NCBI RefSeq assembly: GCF_036884655.1
Contig: NC_088345.1
Span: 18,037,001-18,101,000 of the forward strand
Source: Musa acuminata AAA Group
Lineage: Eukaryota; Streptophyta; Magnoliopsida; Zingiberales; Musaceae
Length of the DNA: 64,000 nt
Direction: 5' to 3'
A model generated the notes under the pieces. That model was not told the DNA's origin, did no database searches, and was given only the letters and a program-made list of their open reading frames with translations. Positions 22,255-32,944 of the stretch are shown one piece after another. The translations under genes were made by a program, and so were the position numbers. Position 1 is the first letter of the stretch. Each line of letters begins with the position of its first letter.

Positions 22255-23436
22255 AGCGTTCTTAGGATCTCGCTGCCCTTCCATAGCCATCCATCAACCA
22301 TCCACAACTGCCCAAAGCAATTCCCACAATTTCTTAAGAGATCGTTGCCAAATTCCGCCGTCATCTCCACCACCACGGATCATCCTTTGATCTCCCCGTG
22401 AATTGCCATAGGTTCTGATTTTTTACCTTACTATTGCTGCAATTTAGTTATCCTTATTTGAAAATCCCAAAAAAATTATTCCTATATTGCTGCATAAACT
22501 TTTCATCATAATGTTTTCATCTCTACGACGAAAGATACATTATAGAATTCCAACCGTATAGCACCGTCTGTTTGATCTTGCTACTGTGTTTTTTCTATCC
22601 AAATATCTATGAAATTTTTATGACATCTTTGACACTTCCTAACAGCAGATTTTCCTTTGGTTTTGTCAAAAAATTCTCAATATAAACCATTGATATTTTA
22701 CATCTAATCTGCTATACTTGAAAATCTGCACTGTAAAATTTCAGCCACATAGTACTGATTATTTGATCTTGATACTACATTGTTTCTATCTAAATCTCTA
22801 CGAAATTTTTATGATAGCTTTGACACTTCCTACCAGTGGATTTCCCTTTTGTTTCATAAAAAAAATTCTCAATATAAACCACTGATCTTTTACGTCCAAT
22901 CTGCTATACTTAAAATTTTGTGCTGCAGAAAGTTTCAGCCGCTTATTGTTGCCTTAACCCATCTATTTGTAATCTTTTTTTAATGAAATTTCTTGTACAC
23001 TTTATATATTATCTTGGCTTCCATCTAAGATTGATCTATTGAAAAATTCATCTCTAAAAACGATTTTGTGTTACTGCAAATTTTCATCGTAAACCGCTGA
23101 AATTTTTCGACGATAATTCTGCTATCGCAACTTGCACCAATTTTCTTGCTGTTATAGTGCCGAAATTCTCTTGATTAAATTAGACATCCTTGCTGTCATA
23201 TAAACTATGATTTTGTTATCAATTTTATCCTCAATTCTCTCAAGTTTTTGGTAGAAATTACATCGAGAAACCATTGTTTCTTCGACGACAATTCTACTCT
23301 TACAAGATAGCATATACTTGCTGCAACTTCCACTTATTTCTATCAAACCTTTGCTACCATCTACCACAGATCCAAACCTTTCATCTACAGCCCTAAAACT
23401 CCACCAAACCACACCATCAAACTACACCCAAAATAG
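22255..23436 (+). other. R1 non-coding leader with tandem repeats
   Basis: About 1.2 kb with no frame. From about 22560 to 22940 a unit near 190 bp occurs twice, marked by TTTCTATCCAAATATCT and TTTCTATCTAAATCTCT (22592 and 22785). The same leader precedes gag in R2 and R3. Confidence 0.7.
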
Positions 23437-23629
23437 TGTAATATCCCTCACTTTTGTAAATTATTAATAAAGATTTATTTATAAATCGGAGGACCTATAA
23501 GTAAATATGAAAATTTCAAGGACTAAACTGTTAAGTGGTAAAAAGAAGAAAATAAAGAAAACCGAAAATTTCGGTTTTATCCCACCGCCTCCCACGCTCT
23601 CTCTGTTTCTTCGAGAAACAGAGAGAAGT

Positions 23630-24880
23630 GGTGGGGCATGGGGAGAAGAAGAAGAGAAGTAGAGGGAGAAGAGAAGAAAAGAAGAAGTAGAAGAGAGGGA
23701 AGATGGAGAGGAGAAAGAGAGGCAGCTGCAGCAGCTAGGGCTGCAGCACCTCTGTTTCCCGCAGGTGGAAACAGAGGAGAGGATGTGTGGGGCGTTGAGG
23801 ATGAAAAGGGAAGAAGAAGAAGAAGAAGAAGAAGAAGAAGAAGAGAGGAGGATAGCTACGGCAAGGCTGCAGCGAGGAGATGTGTGGCCTTGGGGAGGAA
23901 AAGGGAAGAGGAGAAGAAGAGAAGGAGAAGAAGAGGGAAAAGAGAGGGAAGACGGAGAGGAGCAAGAGGTGGCAGCAGCTAGGGCTACAGCACCTCTGTT
24001 TCCTGCAAGTGGAAACAGAGGAGACGTGTGGGGTGTTGGGTAGGAGAAGAGCAGAAGAAGAAGAAGAGGAAGAGAAGAAGAAGAGGAAGCAGGAGAAGAG
24101 GTTGTGATACCTCTGTTCCCTGTAGAGGAAACAGAGGAGAGGGTGTGTGTGACGCCGGGAAGAAGAAGGGGAGGAAGGAGAAGAAGAGAAGAAGAAGAAA
24201 GGAAGGAGAAGGAAGAGGAGAAGGGAAAGAAGTAGCTGCGGCTGCAGCTGTGGCAGCTGTAGCTATGGCAGGGAAAGAGGAAGAGAAAGGAAGAAGGGAA
24301 GGAGAGGAAGAAGAGAAGGGAAAGAAGGGGCTGCGGCTGCGGCGATGGCAGCTGCAGTTGGAAGAGAAGAAGGAGAGGAAGATGAGCAGGGGAGGAAGAA
24401 GAGGTTGTGGCCGCAGCTGAGGCTGCGACTGTAGCAGTGCAGCTGGGAAAGAAGAGAAGGAAAGAAAGAAGAAGAGAAAGGGAAGGGGAAGAAGAGAGGA
24501 AGAGGAGAAGGAGAGGCAGTTGTGGCAGTGGCAGCTGCAGCTGGAAGAGAAGGAGAGGAAATAGAGAAGGGGAGAAAGAAGGGGCTGCGACTGTGGTGGC
24601 TACGGCCATGGTTGCGACTGCGACTATGGCAGTTGCAGCTGGGAAAGAAAAGAAACAAAAGGGGGAAAAAGAGGCTTCGGACGGGATTGCGGTCGCAGCG
24701 GCAGTGACTGCGTATGCTGCAGTTATGTCTGCGAGAGAAGGGAGGAAGGAAGGTAGTGCAGTGGAAGGGGCGGCGATTGTGGCAGCGGCAGCGGCGGCGG
24801 CTGTGGTAGCTGCATTTGGGAAAGAAAAAGAAGGAATGAGAGTAAGAGAGAGCAGGTGACTGTGCCTCGATGTTCGACAC
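23630..24880 (+). repeat. Polypurine block in T1 5' LTR
   Basis: About 1.2 kb of almost pure A/G on the + strand, rich in GAAGAAG and GGAGAAG, including a (GAA)n run near 23812-23852, with GCAGCTGCGGCTGCGG interruptions in the second half. The - strand gives a 479-codon Ser/Leu/Pro-rich frame with no domain, which I regard as an artefact. Confidence 0.85.
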
Positions 24881-26700
24881 GTGGTGTAGTTGCGAAGAAA
24901 GGTAGAAAATGGGAGCACAAAATGAAACAGAGAGAGGACACGGAGGAAAAGTAGAAGGATTGGACTGACACCTTTCTTGGATATTCAGATCAAAATATTT
25001 GAAAGGCAAGTTCCCTGATCGTTTCTCCTATAATTGCTCTGATATTTCTTATTGCAAGTTTCCTGATTGTTTCTCCTCTAATTGTTCTAATCTTTCCTAT
25101 TGCAAGTATCCTGATCTTTCCTCACTATAATTTTATCTCTACATTTGCTTTGAATATGAGGAACTTTGAATTGTTCTAGCCTTGCACTTGATATATCTCT
25201 TGTTTAGACGTAACGATTCGAATCTTTGCAACTTCCAAGATTCTGACCTTTCTACCTTGTTATGATTATAACTTCATGTATTGACATCTGATTTGGACAA
25301 AACTTATTTGATCAGAATATAGACTCATAAACTTTTGTTTTGATAGCTTATTTTAAGAATTCGGAGTAAGTTTGTCTACCCAAACTTCTATTTCAAATGA
25401 GCCTACAGATTCTGCAAAACAGGGATCGTAATTTATGACCTTTTGATACTGAACTGCTTATAAGTCCCTGTTGCAAACATTGATTTTGTTCAAAGCTTAT
25501 TTCATTGGAAACTAGACTCATAGATCTTTCTTTTGATGTATGGATTGAAAGATTTGGAATCCAAACACCTACCCAGTTATCTGTTGAATCTGACATTATG
25601 AATTATGCCAAACAGAGATTTTGTTCTACGACCCTTGTTTACCAAATTATTTTTAACTCTCTCTATTGGATAGTTCAATTCATATGAAGTATGTCTTATC
25701 TGAAAGTATAATCCGATGATATATTTTTGAGTAAATTGGAGCACGATTGATAATTTGAATCATTTGTTCAATGTGCCTCTTATATTCTGCCAGAAATCGA
25801 GCTTTGGTCGAATTCTCATATTCTGGTTTCATTCCTTTGGAAATTGATATCCGTTAGCCTTCTTATTCAATTGAGCTTTATATTACTACTTTGAATTCTT
25901 GTATGCTCTTGTCCTTAAAATTATTTGCATTCTTGAAAACTATTGTGTAACGTTTAAGCTATATCGTATTGACTCCTATTGGCACATGTATAACCCATTG
26001 TTCCGCATTTGCTTTCGATATGTGCCTATTCTAGTTTCATTCCTTTGGATATCGAATTCATCTAACCTTATTATTTGAATTGAGTTATATATGATTGCTT
26101 GGAATCCGTGTATACTCTTACTTTTATTTCATTCCAAATCTGAATACATTTGTGAGAGATTGTTGCTTGCATCGTATTTGACTCGTAAAGGCACATGTAC
26201 GTTTGTTGTTCCGCGTGTGCTTTCGATATATGCTACTTATTGCTAAAACTGCCCTCTTGTACTCTGGTGGTTGTGGGACTGTCTGGACCTTTACCAGAAA
26301 TGGTAATGGGTATGTGCTTAGAGCCTACGATGCTCTGCCGGCCCCCTCTGACTTCACCTAGACGTGGGTGGATGGAGCTCCCAGACGTGGGAGACTTCTG
26401 TCTAGTGGTCATTCAGAAATGGATATATCACGTTCTGTTTGAGGTCCCACTACACCTTCTATATGTTTGATATGATATCCAGAGCTTTGGTTATGTGTTT
26501 CTGTACATGCTTTGGATAAGAATGATATGATTGCAACGTCAAGGACGACATTTGAGCTTCTGTACGGTATTTTTTTTTGACATGCTCTGAAATGGTTTAT
26601 TCACTATTGATATGTTTCGAAATATTCCATATGCCATTGATATGCTCTGGAACATTTCATACGCCATTGATAAACTCCGAAATGTTTCATTCGTTACTAA

Positions 26701-26980
26701 TATGCTCCAATTACTCTGTGCTTCATTTGCTATGAACTGATATGTTCGTAAATGTCCTATCTGCCATTGATATGCTCTAATTACTCTGTGCTTCATTTGC
26801 TATGAACTGATATGTTCTGAAATGTCCTATCTGCCATTAATATGCTCCAATTACTCTGTGCTCCATTTGCTATGAACTGATATGTTCTGAAATGTCCTAT
26901 CTGCCATTGATATGCTCCAATTACTCTGTGCTCCATTTGTTATGAATCAAATATGTTTGAATGACATAATACATATGATT
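26701..26980 (+). repeat. 70-bp tandem repeat in T1 5' LTR
   Basis: TATGCTCCAATTACTCTGTG recurs at 26701, 26771 (variant), 26841 and 26911, a 70-bp period with about 3.5 copies. A looser repeat of GATATGCTCTGAAATG type precedes it at 26575-26700. Confidence 0.85.
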
Positions 26981-27622
26981 TTGTATCTAATGAGATGGTA
27001 TCCTCGAGAATTCTTCTATTCTGCCTTGTATTAAGATACCTTACTTGTTTGAAATCGTTCTTTTTGTTCTGAATATACTTTGTCACTTGCTGAGCTATTT
27101 TTGGCTCACTCCGTTGTTATATAAATCTTTCAGGTCAGCTTGTCACTCTTCGATATGTTTGATTTGGGCAGAGGCAGTGGATAGCTATTCAGAATTATGG
27201 GCAAGTCTGGTTGGTTATTATGATATTGTTGTATAAGTATGTTTTGTATGTAATGAAATATTGTCGATGAACCGAAATGGATATACTGTGTCAAAGTGTT
27301 AGGAGATCTCTCTTATTTGGAATTTCAGAATGTTAATTCTAATTTATGATGATACGAACTTGTGGTGAATAGTTGGAGTTCTGATTGTATAAATTACTTA
27401 GCTTGTGGATTTATAAATGTTATTCATGTTTGTTAAGTTGGCTTGGGTTGCCATAAATGTGAATTATCGAGTGATGTGTTATATGATTATAAATTGCACA
27501 GGTTTTATAGATGTGAATTTGATAGAATGTTTTTCAGTGTCCTCAAATGTTAGTTTGGATCCTGGATTGGTTTGTGTTGAAAATTTTAAAAATCATGGAT
27601 ATTTTGAGGGGCATGATAGAGG

Positions 27623-27634
27623 TGGTATCAGAGC
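27623..27634 (+). other. PBS of T1
   Basis: TGGTATCAGAGC four bases after the 5' LTR end; initiator tRNA-Met type. Confidence 0.85.
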
Positions 27635-27978
27635 ATAGTTTGAGGATCACTGAAATATTTGATATGTTGACGTGCGAAATATATTGAGGTCTAGTGAACT
27701 TTAATGATCGGTGAAAATTTTCTTTGATGTATTTTAGGAATCAAGGATGATGAGGTAATTTGGTCCTTCTATTTCAATTGTTTCTGATTAATTAAGTGGG
27801 ATGAAAGGTTTGATCGAGGATATCAAATCAGAGTAGCGAAATGAAAGCATGGTGGACCTAATTTCATTGGTGGTAGAAAAATGGATGATGTAAACGGAGA
27901 AGATATTTGATGTATAAAATTGTTCTGATGATCGAAAATTTTCTTTTGCTACCTTATATTGGAAGTAGAGGCTGATCA

Positions 27979-28990
27979 TTAATGGCAACAATGAAAAGAA
28001 TTTTGAAGACCAATGGAAAGAATGACAAGAACAAGTTTACCAATAAAAATATGATTGGAAATGAATCAGTAAGTAATAACAGGAGGGTCAAGACATTTGG
28101 ATTTGAAAAAGGAAGTCACCACAAAAGACTCAATCAGGTGTGAATTGCAAGTTAAATTATGAAACAAGTTTGTGTTTATGGGTGACTAGAGTCTATTTTG
28201 CTTGTAGAAAGTTGGATCATAAAATAAAAGACTGCCCTTTGAACAAGAAGAAAGAGTCACTGCCTCATAAACCATCAGCCCATGTCAGAGGGTATGCTAT
28301 CACTGAATATGATTCTAAAACTTCTGAATTAGTGATCAATAGTATTATACATGTTTATGAAAGAATGCAAATATTTGTTTGACCATGGGTCCCATCTACG
28401 ATTTGATTCATAACATGTTGCTTATCACTTGGGTATTCAACCTAGACCACTGCATTATGTGCTATATGTAAATACGATCATTAGAGATTCTTTGATAACA
28501 GACTTGAATCTGGTCCTCTTGTCTGATTTTTATTGGAGAACTTGAACTTTTTGCTGATTTAGTTCTCCTAAAGATTTGGAGTTTTGATATTATACTTGGT
28601 ATGGATTGACTATCTTCTTATCATACCAGTATGGATTATTATATAACAAATGATCACTTTTTGCATATTTGATCATTCGATCTTTTATTTTGAGAGTATT
28701 GGACATGATTTATCTCCTTGCCTAATGTATCCCAGGATGACTTGCTTGGATTACCTCCAAACGTGACTTTGCTTTTGATTTGGTCCTTGGGACAATCCCA
28801 ATATCTAAGCCTCTCTACAGAAAGATATCATTTGAGCAAGTGGAATTGGAAAAGCAGCTACAAGGATTATTAAATGAGGATTTTATTTGGCTTAATATTT
28901 CATCATGGGGTGTTCCGGTGTTAGTTAAAAAGATGGATGGAACATTAAGGCTTTGTATTGATTATACATAATTGAATTAGGTGACCATAA
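27979..28990 (+). pseudogene. T1 internal remnant: gag knuckle, protease and RT start
   Basis: A decayed CCHC knuckle lies near 28195-28245 (FACRKLDHKIKDCPLNKKK). Protease traces follow near 28380-28640 in shifting frames (LFDHGSH-like, then LGIQPRPL and a dual hydrophobic strand). RT fingers lie at 28790-28975 (PISKPLYRKISFEQVELEKQ, WGVPVLVKKMDGTLRLCIDY). After about 28990 the RT palm, RNase H, integrase and chromodomain are all missing, apart from unrecognisable sequence up to the PPT. The element cannot encode any enzyme. Similarity is to gypsy chromovirus pol. Confidence 0.75.
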
Positions 28991-29250
28991 AAAAAACGAG
29001 TATTTTCTAAAGTGACGACTTGTTTGATTAACTGCAGGGTGCACAGGTATTTTGAAAGATTGTTTGAAGGTCGGGTTACCATCTATTGAGGATCAAGGAG
29101 GAGAATATTTCGGTCACTCTTGGATAATTGTGTAATTGTATTGTATTGATGAAACTATTTGAGAGTAGGAGGAGGAAATAAAGAAATCATAATCATCATC
29201 TTTTCATCGATTGAGCTATGATCAATTTAGAGGACTAAATTTTCTTTTAA
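28991..29250 (+). other. T1 unassigned 3' internal sequence
   Basis: No frame is seen. It probably represents the far C-terminal end of pol and the 3' untranslated part joined after a large deletion. Confidence 0.4.
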
Positions 29251-29261
29251 GGAGGGGAGAG
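29251..29261 (+). other. PPT of T1
   Basis: GGAGGGGAGAG directly before the 3' LTR start at 29262. Confidence 0.85.
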
Positions 29262-30162
29262 TGTAATATCCCTCACTTTTGTAAATTATTAATAAAGATT
29301 TATTTATAAATCGGAGGACCTATAGGTAAATATGGAAATTTCAAGGACTAAACTGTTAAGTTGTAAAAAGAAGAAAATAAAGAAAATCAAAAATTTTGGT
29401 TTTATTCCACCGCCTCCCACGCTCTCTCTGTTTCTTCGAGAAACAGAAAGAAGCGATGGGGCGTGGCGAGAAGAAGAAGAGAAGTAGAGGGAGAAGAGAA
29501 GAAGAGGGAAAAGAAGAGAGGAAGAAGAGGCAGAAGAGAGAAGAGAAGAAAAGAAGAAATAGAAGAGAGGGAAGATGAAGAGGAGAAAGAGAGGCAGCTG
29601 CAGCTGCTAGGGCTGCGGCACCTCTATTTCCCACAGGTGGAAACAGAGGAGAGGATGTGTGGGGCGTTGAGGATGAAAAGGGAAGAAGAAGAAGAAGAAG
29701 AAGAAGAAGAAGAAGAGAGGAGGATAGCTGCGCCAAGGCTGCAGCGAGGAGATGTGTGGCCTTGGGGAGGAAAAGGGAAGAGGAGAAGAAGAGAAGGAGA
29801 AGAAGAGGGAAAAGAGAGGGAAGACGGAGAGGAGCGAGAGGTAGCAGCAGCTAGGGCTGCAGCACCTCTATTTCCTGCAGGTGGAAATAGAGGAGACGTG
29901 TGGGGTGTCGGGTAGGAGAAGAGCAGAAGAAGAAGAAGAGGAAGAGAAGAAGAAGAGGAAGCAGGAGAAGAGGTTGTGATACCTCTGTTCCCTGCAGAGG
30001 AAACAGAGGAGAGGGTGTGTGTGACACTGGGAAGAAGAAGGGGAGGAAGGAGAAGAAGAGAAGAAGAAGAAAGGAAGGAGAAGGAAGAGGAGAAGGGAAA
30101 GAAGTAGCTGCGGCTGCGGCTGTGGCAGCTGCAGCTATGGCAGGGAAAGAGGAAGAGAAAGG
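29262..30162 (+). repeat. T1 3' LTR, first part
   Basis: Matches 23437 onward, through the purine block, and is cut at 30162 by E3. The last five bases, AAAGG, are the target duplication. Confidence 0.9.
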
Positions 30163-31014
30163 TGTTGAATCTCGTATTTTGATGATGAAACTACTTGATA
30201 TATGTTTATGATTTAATCTGCGTTTTGAGTGACGCAGGATGCTTCGATCAGGATGAGACAATTAAAGCAGGAAAATCATGTTGTGCCGAAGGAACATGTC
30301 AGAAGATTGGACGTCGGGCCGGTGGATCGGTCGACGTATCGACAGAAGGCTTCGGGCCGTGAACTCGGGCATCGGGCCAAGAAGAGCGGGTATTGTGCCA
30401 AGGATATCGGAGTTGCGGAGTCAACTGGCCGATTGGGCAATAGGCTGCACGAGAGGACGATGCGCCGAAGAATCGGACGAAGCGTCGAGGGACCAATGAT
30501 ATGTCGGACAACTTGGTTAATTGCTTAGGATTAATTGTCTCGATTGAAGTTTTGTTTTGTTGTGCAGGATTAACTATGATAACGATGAAGACATAAAGCG
30601 AAACAAAGTGTCGGAGTCAAGCGCGATGGATTTGTTGCGAGTTCGAGAGTTCGACGGAAGTCCGAAGATTCGTTGGGAGTTCGCGGAGCTCGCCGAGAAA
30701 GATCGGAGCTTGCCGAAGAAGCTCGTTGGAACTCGCTAAGAACAAATCGTGAAGTCTAGGAGCTTGCCGGGAGTCCGCAGAATGGTTTCCGAGAGTTCAT
30801 CGGAAGACCGCCGGAAGTTTGCCGGAAGCTCGCTAGAAGAAGTCTTGACTTGCGGACTTTGTAATAGCTTAGAAAATGTCTTTAAATTCATAGTTAGCAC
30901 GTTAATTAGGGTTAGGAATAGGTGTTAATCCTATAACCCAAGTAGGGGCCAATTAGGCCCAAGTTCGGACTGGTTTGGACCAAGTTTGGAGCCAAACCAA
31001 GTGAGCTGGAATAG

Positions 31015-31640
31015 TGAAGAGGTGCCACCTCTCCAGCCTGGAGGTGCCACCGCCAGGGTTGAGAGGTGCAACCTCTCAAGCCTGGAGGTGCCACCGCCAG
31101 GGTTGAGAGGTGCAACCTCTCCAGCCTGGAGGTGCCACCGCCAGGGCTGCGAGGTTGAGAGGTGCAACCGCCCCAGCCAGGAGGTGCAACCGCCAGGGCT
31201 GCACGGCTGGGAGGTGCTACCGCCCCAGCCAAGAGGTTGCACCGCCTGAGCTCAAGTTCCGAGCTCTGCCAGGCGATGCAACCACCAAGCTCAGTCTTCG
31301 AGCTTTGGCAGAGTGGTGCATCAGCCTGAGCTCAGTCTCGAGCTTTGCCAGGTGATGAAATCACCAAGCTCAGTCTTCGAGCTATGGCAGAATGGTGCAT
31401 CAGCTTGAGCTCAGTTTGGAGCTCTGCCAAGTGATGCAACCACCAAGCTCAGATTTCGAGCTCTGCCAGGTGATGCAACCACCAAGCTCAGTCTTCGAGC
31501 TCTGCCAGGTGATGCAACCATCGAGCTCAGTCTTCGAGCTCTGGCAGAGAAGAAGCAATCGGCAGAGCTCAGTCTTCGAGCTCTGCCAGGCGGTGCCACC
31601 TCTCCAGTTGAGAGGTGCAACCGCCTGATCCCAGAAATTC
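31015..31640 (+). repeat. Palindrome array in E3 5' LTR (U3)
   Basis: Repeats of GAGGTGCCACC, GGTTGAGAGGTGCAACC and GAGCTC...CGAGCTC type, the last with a roughly 50-bp spacing of CAAGCTCAGTCTTCGAGCTC units. It lies immediately upstream of TATA. Confidence 0.85.
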
Positions 31641-31695
31641 TGGGATTTGATCGATTTGATCGTTTTGAGCTCGAATTTTGAATTGGGTTGGGGCC

Positions 31696-31703
31696 TATAA
31701 ATA
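31696..31703 (+). promoter_or_regulatory. TATA box of E3 5' LTR
   Basis: TATAAATA in GGCCTATAAATACCCC, 55 bp after the palindrome array. It probably drives the E3 RNA. Confidence 0.7.
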
Positions 31704-32414
31704 CCCCACCCATTCAGCACTGAAAAGATACAGACCCATACCGAAATTGTGATCTTTTCTGTGATTCTAAAGAGCTCAAAAGTGTTGTAAAGCCTTGAGT
31801 CTCCTCCTTCTGTTCTTCAAGTTTTCAACTGTAAAGTGAGGAGAGAAAGGTCTGTAAAGGTTGTCTCCTAAGCCTGTCAAAAGGAGAGAAACTGTAAGAG
31901 GGAAGTTTGGCCTTCGCCCATTGAAGGAAGGCAGCTAGTTGACGTCGGCAACCTCATCGGTGGAGGAAGCCAAAAGTGGAGTAGGTCAAGGCTGACCGAA
32001 CCACTCTAAATCTCTGGTTTGCATTTAATTTCGAGCACTTTATCATTACTGCAAACCTCCCTCATCACTACTGCTCTCTGCGCTTTCACGAACAAGTTCT
32101 AAGTGCTGTTCTTCCAATTCTGAATTCAGACGTAAACTCGTATTTTCATACATTACAGTTTACGTTTACGTTTGATTCTGCAGAACTGTTTTCCGCGCTT
32201 TTACGAACGAGCTTCCTTGCAGTTTATGCTTACATTTTAATCCTATTAATAACTGCAATCTGTCCTCTACGATTTTACGAACGTGTTTCAACATTTAGAC
32301 GTAAAACTGCATTCGGACGTAAATCGGCTTTCTTCGCTCAATCATCAGATTTCGGTTTACGTTTACGTCTTGATTTCAACTGCATACTACCTTCTGCAAA
32401 TATACAAACGAGTT

Positions 32415-32770
32415 TCAAAGTTTAGACGTAAATCTGCGTCTAGACGTAAAACAGCGTTTAGACGTAAATCTGCGTTTAGACGTAAAACTGCGTTTAGACG
32501 TAAATCTGCGTTTAGACGTAAAACTGCGTTTAAACGTAAAACTACGTTTAGACGTAAATCTGCGTTTAGACGTAAATCTGCGCTTAGACGTAAATCTGCG
32601 TTTAGACGTAAATCTGCATTTAGACGCAAAACTGCGCTTAGACGCAAAACTGCACTTAGACGCAAAACTGCGCTTAGACGCAATCTGCGCTTAGACGCAA
32701 ACTGCACTTAGACACAAAACTGCGCTTAGACGCAATCTGCGCTTAGACGCAAACTGCACTTAGATACAAA
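32415..32770 (+). repeat. 18-bp minisatellite in E3 5' LTR
   Basis: About 20 copies of TTTAGACGTAAAACTGCG-like units, grading into CTTAGACGCAAAACTGCG at the 3' end. It lies downstream of TATA and so in the RNA leader. Confidence 0.9.
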
Positions 32771-32838
32771 CTGAGAATTTGCTTTTGCATCATAATTGTT
32801 TTTGAACGAACGCAGCTTTTTGTTTTTAAATTATTATA

Positions 32839-32880
32839 AGATTTCCGCTGCACTAATTCACCCCCCCCCCCTCTTAGTGC
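32839..32880 (+). other. C-tract hairpin near the end of E3 5' LTR
   Basis: GCACTAA and TTAGTGC are perfect 7-bp arms. The loop is TTCA, eleven C, TC. The same structure is found in every SIRE-type LTR end in the window, with C-tracts of 7 to 21. Confidence 0.8.
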
Positions 32881-32896
32881 TCTTGATCCTAACAAT

Positions 32897-32908
32897 TGGT
32901 ATCAGAGC
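32897..32908 (+). other. PBS of E3
   Basis: TGGTATCAGAGC two bases after the 5' LTR; initiator tRNA-Met type. Confidence 0.92.
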
Positions 32909-32944
32909 GGGGTATTTCTCATTTCGGATTTACACCCGAGAGAA

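Larger units (their letters stand above)
23437..27618 (+). repeat. T1 5' LTR (4182 bp)
   Basis: It opens TGTAATATCCCTCAC and ends GGGGCATGATA (mutated from GGCGTGACA). Modules are a purine-rich block (about 23630-24880), an AT-rich middle, and a 70-bp tandem repeat at 26701-26980. Large open frames in it are low-complexity by-products. Confidence 0.88.
30163..32894 (+). repeat. E3 5' LTR (2732 bp)
   Basis: Modules are a unique 5' part, a palindrome array (about 31015-31640), a TATA box (31696-31703), R/U5 with an 18-bp minisatellite (about 32415-32770), and the GCACTAA...TTAGTGC hairpin with an 11-C tract (32839-32880). It ends CCTAACA two bases before the PBS. Confidence 0.93.

Noticed and set aside
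23479..24918. 479-codon open frame on the - strand (Ser/Leu/Pro/Ala-rich)
   Set aside because: It is the complement of the T1 polypurine block, has no domain, and its counterpart in the other LTR is broken differently. It is low-complexity DNA, not a gene.
30229..30528. 99-codon frame present identically at 35906-36205
   Set aside because: It is identical only because both are copies of the same young LTR. It lies upstream of the TATA box and has no recognisable domain.
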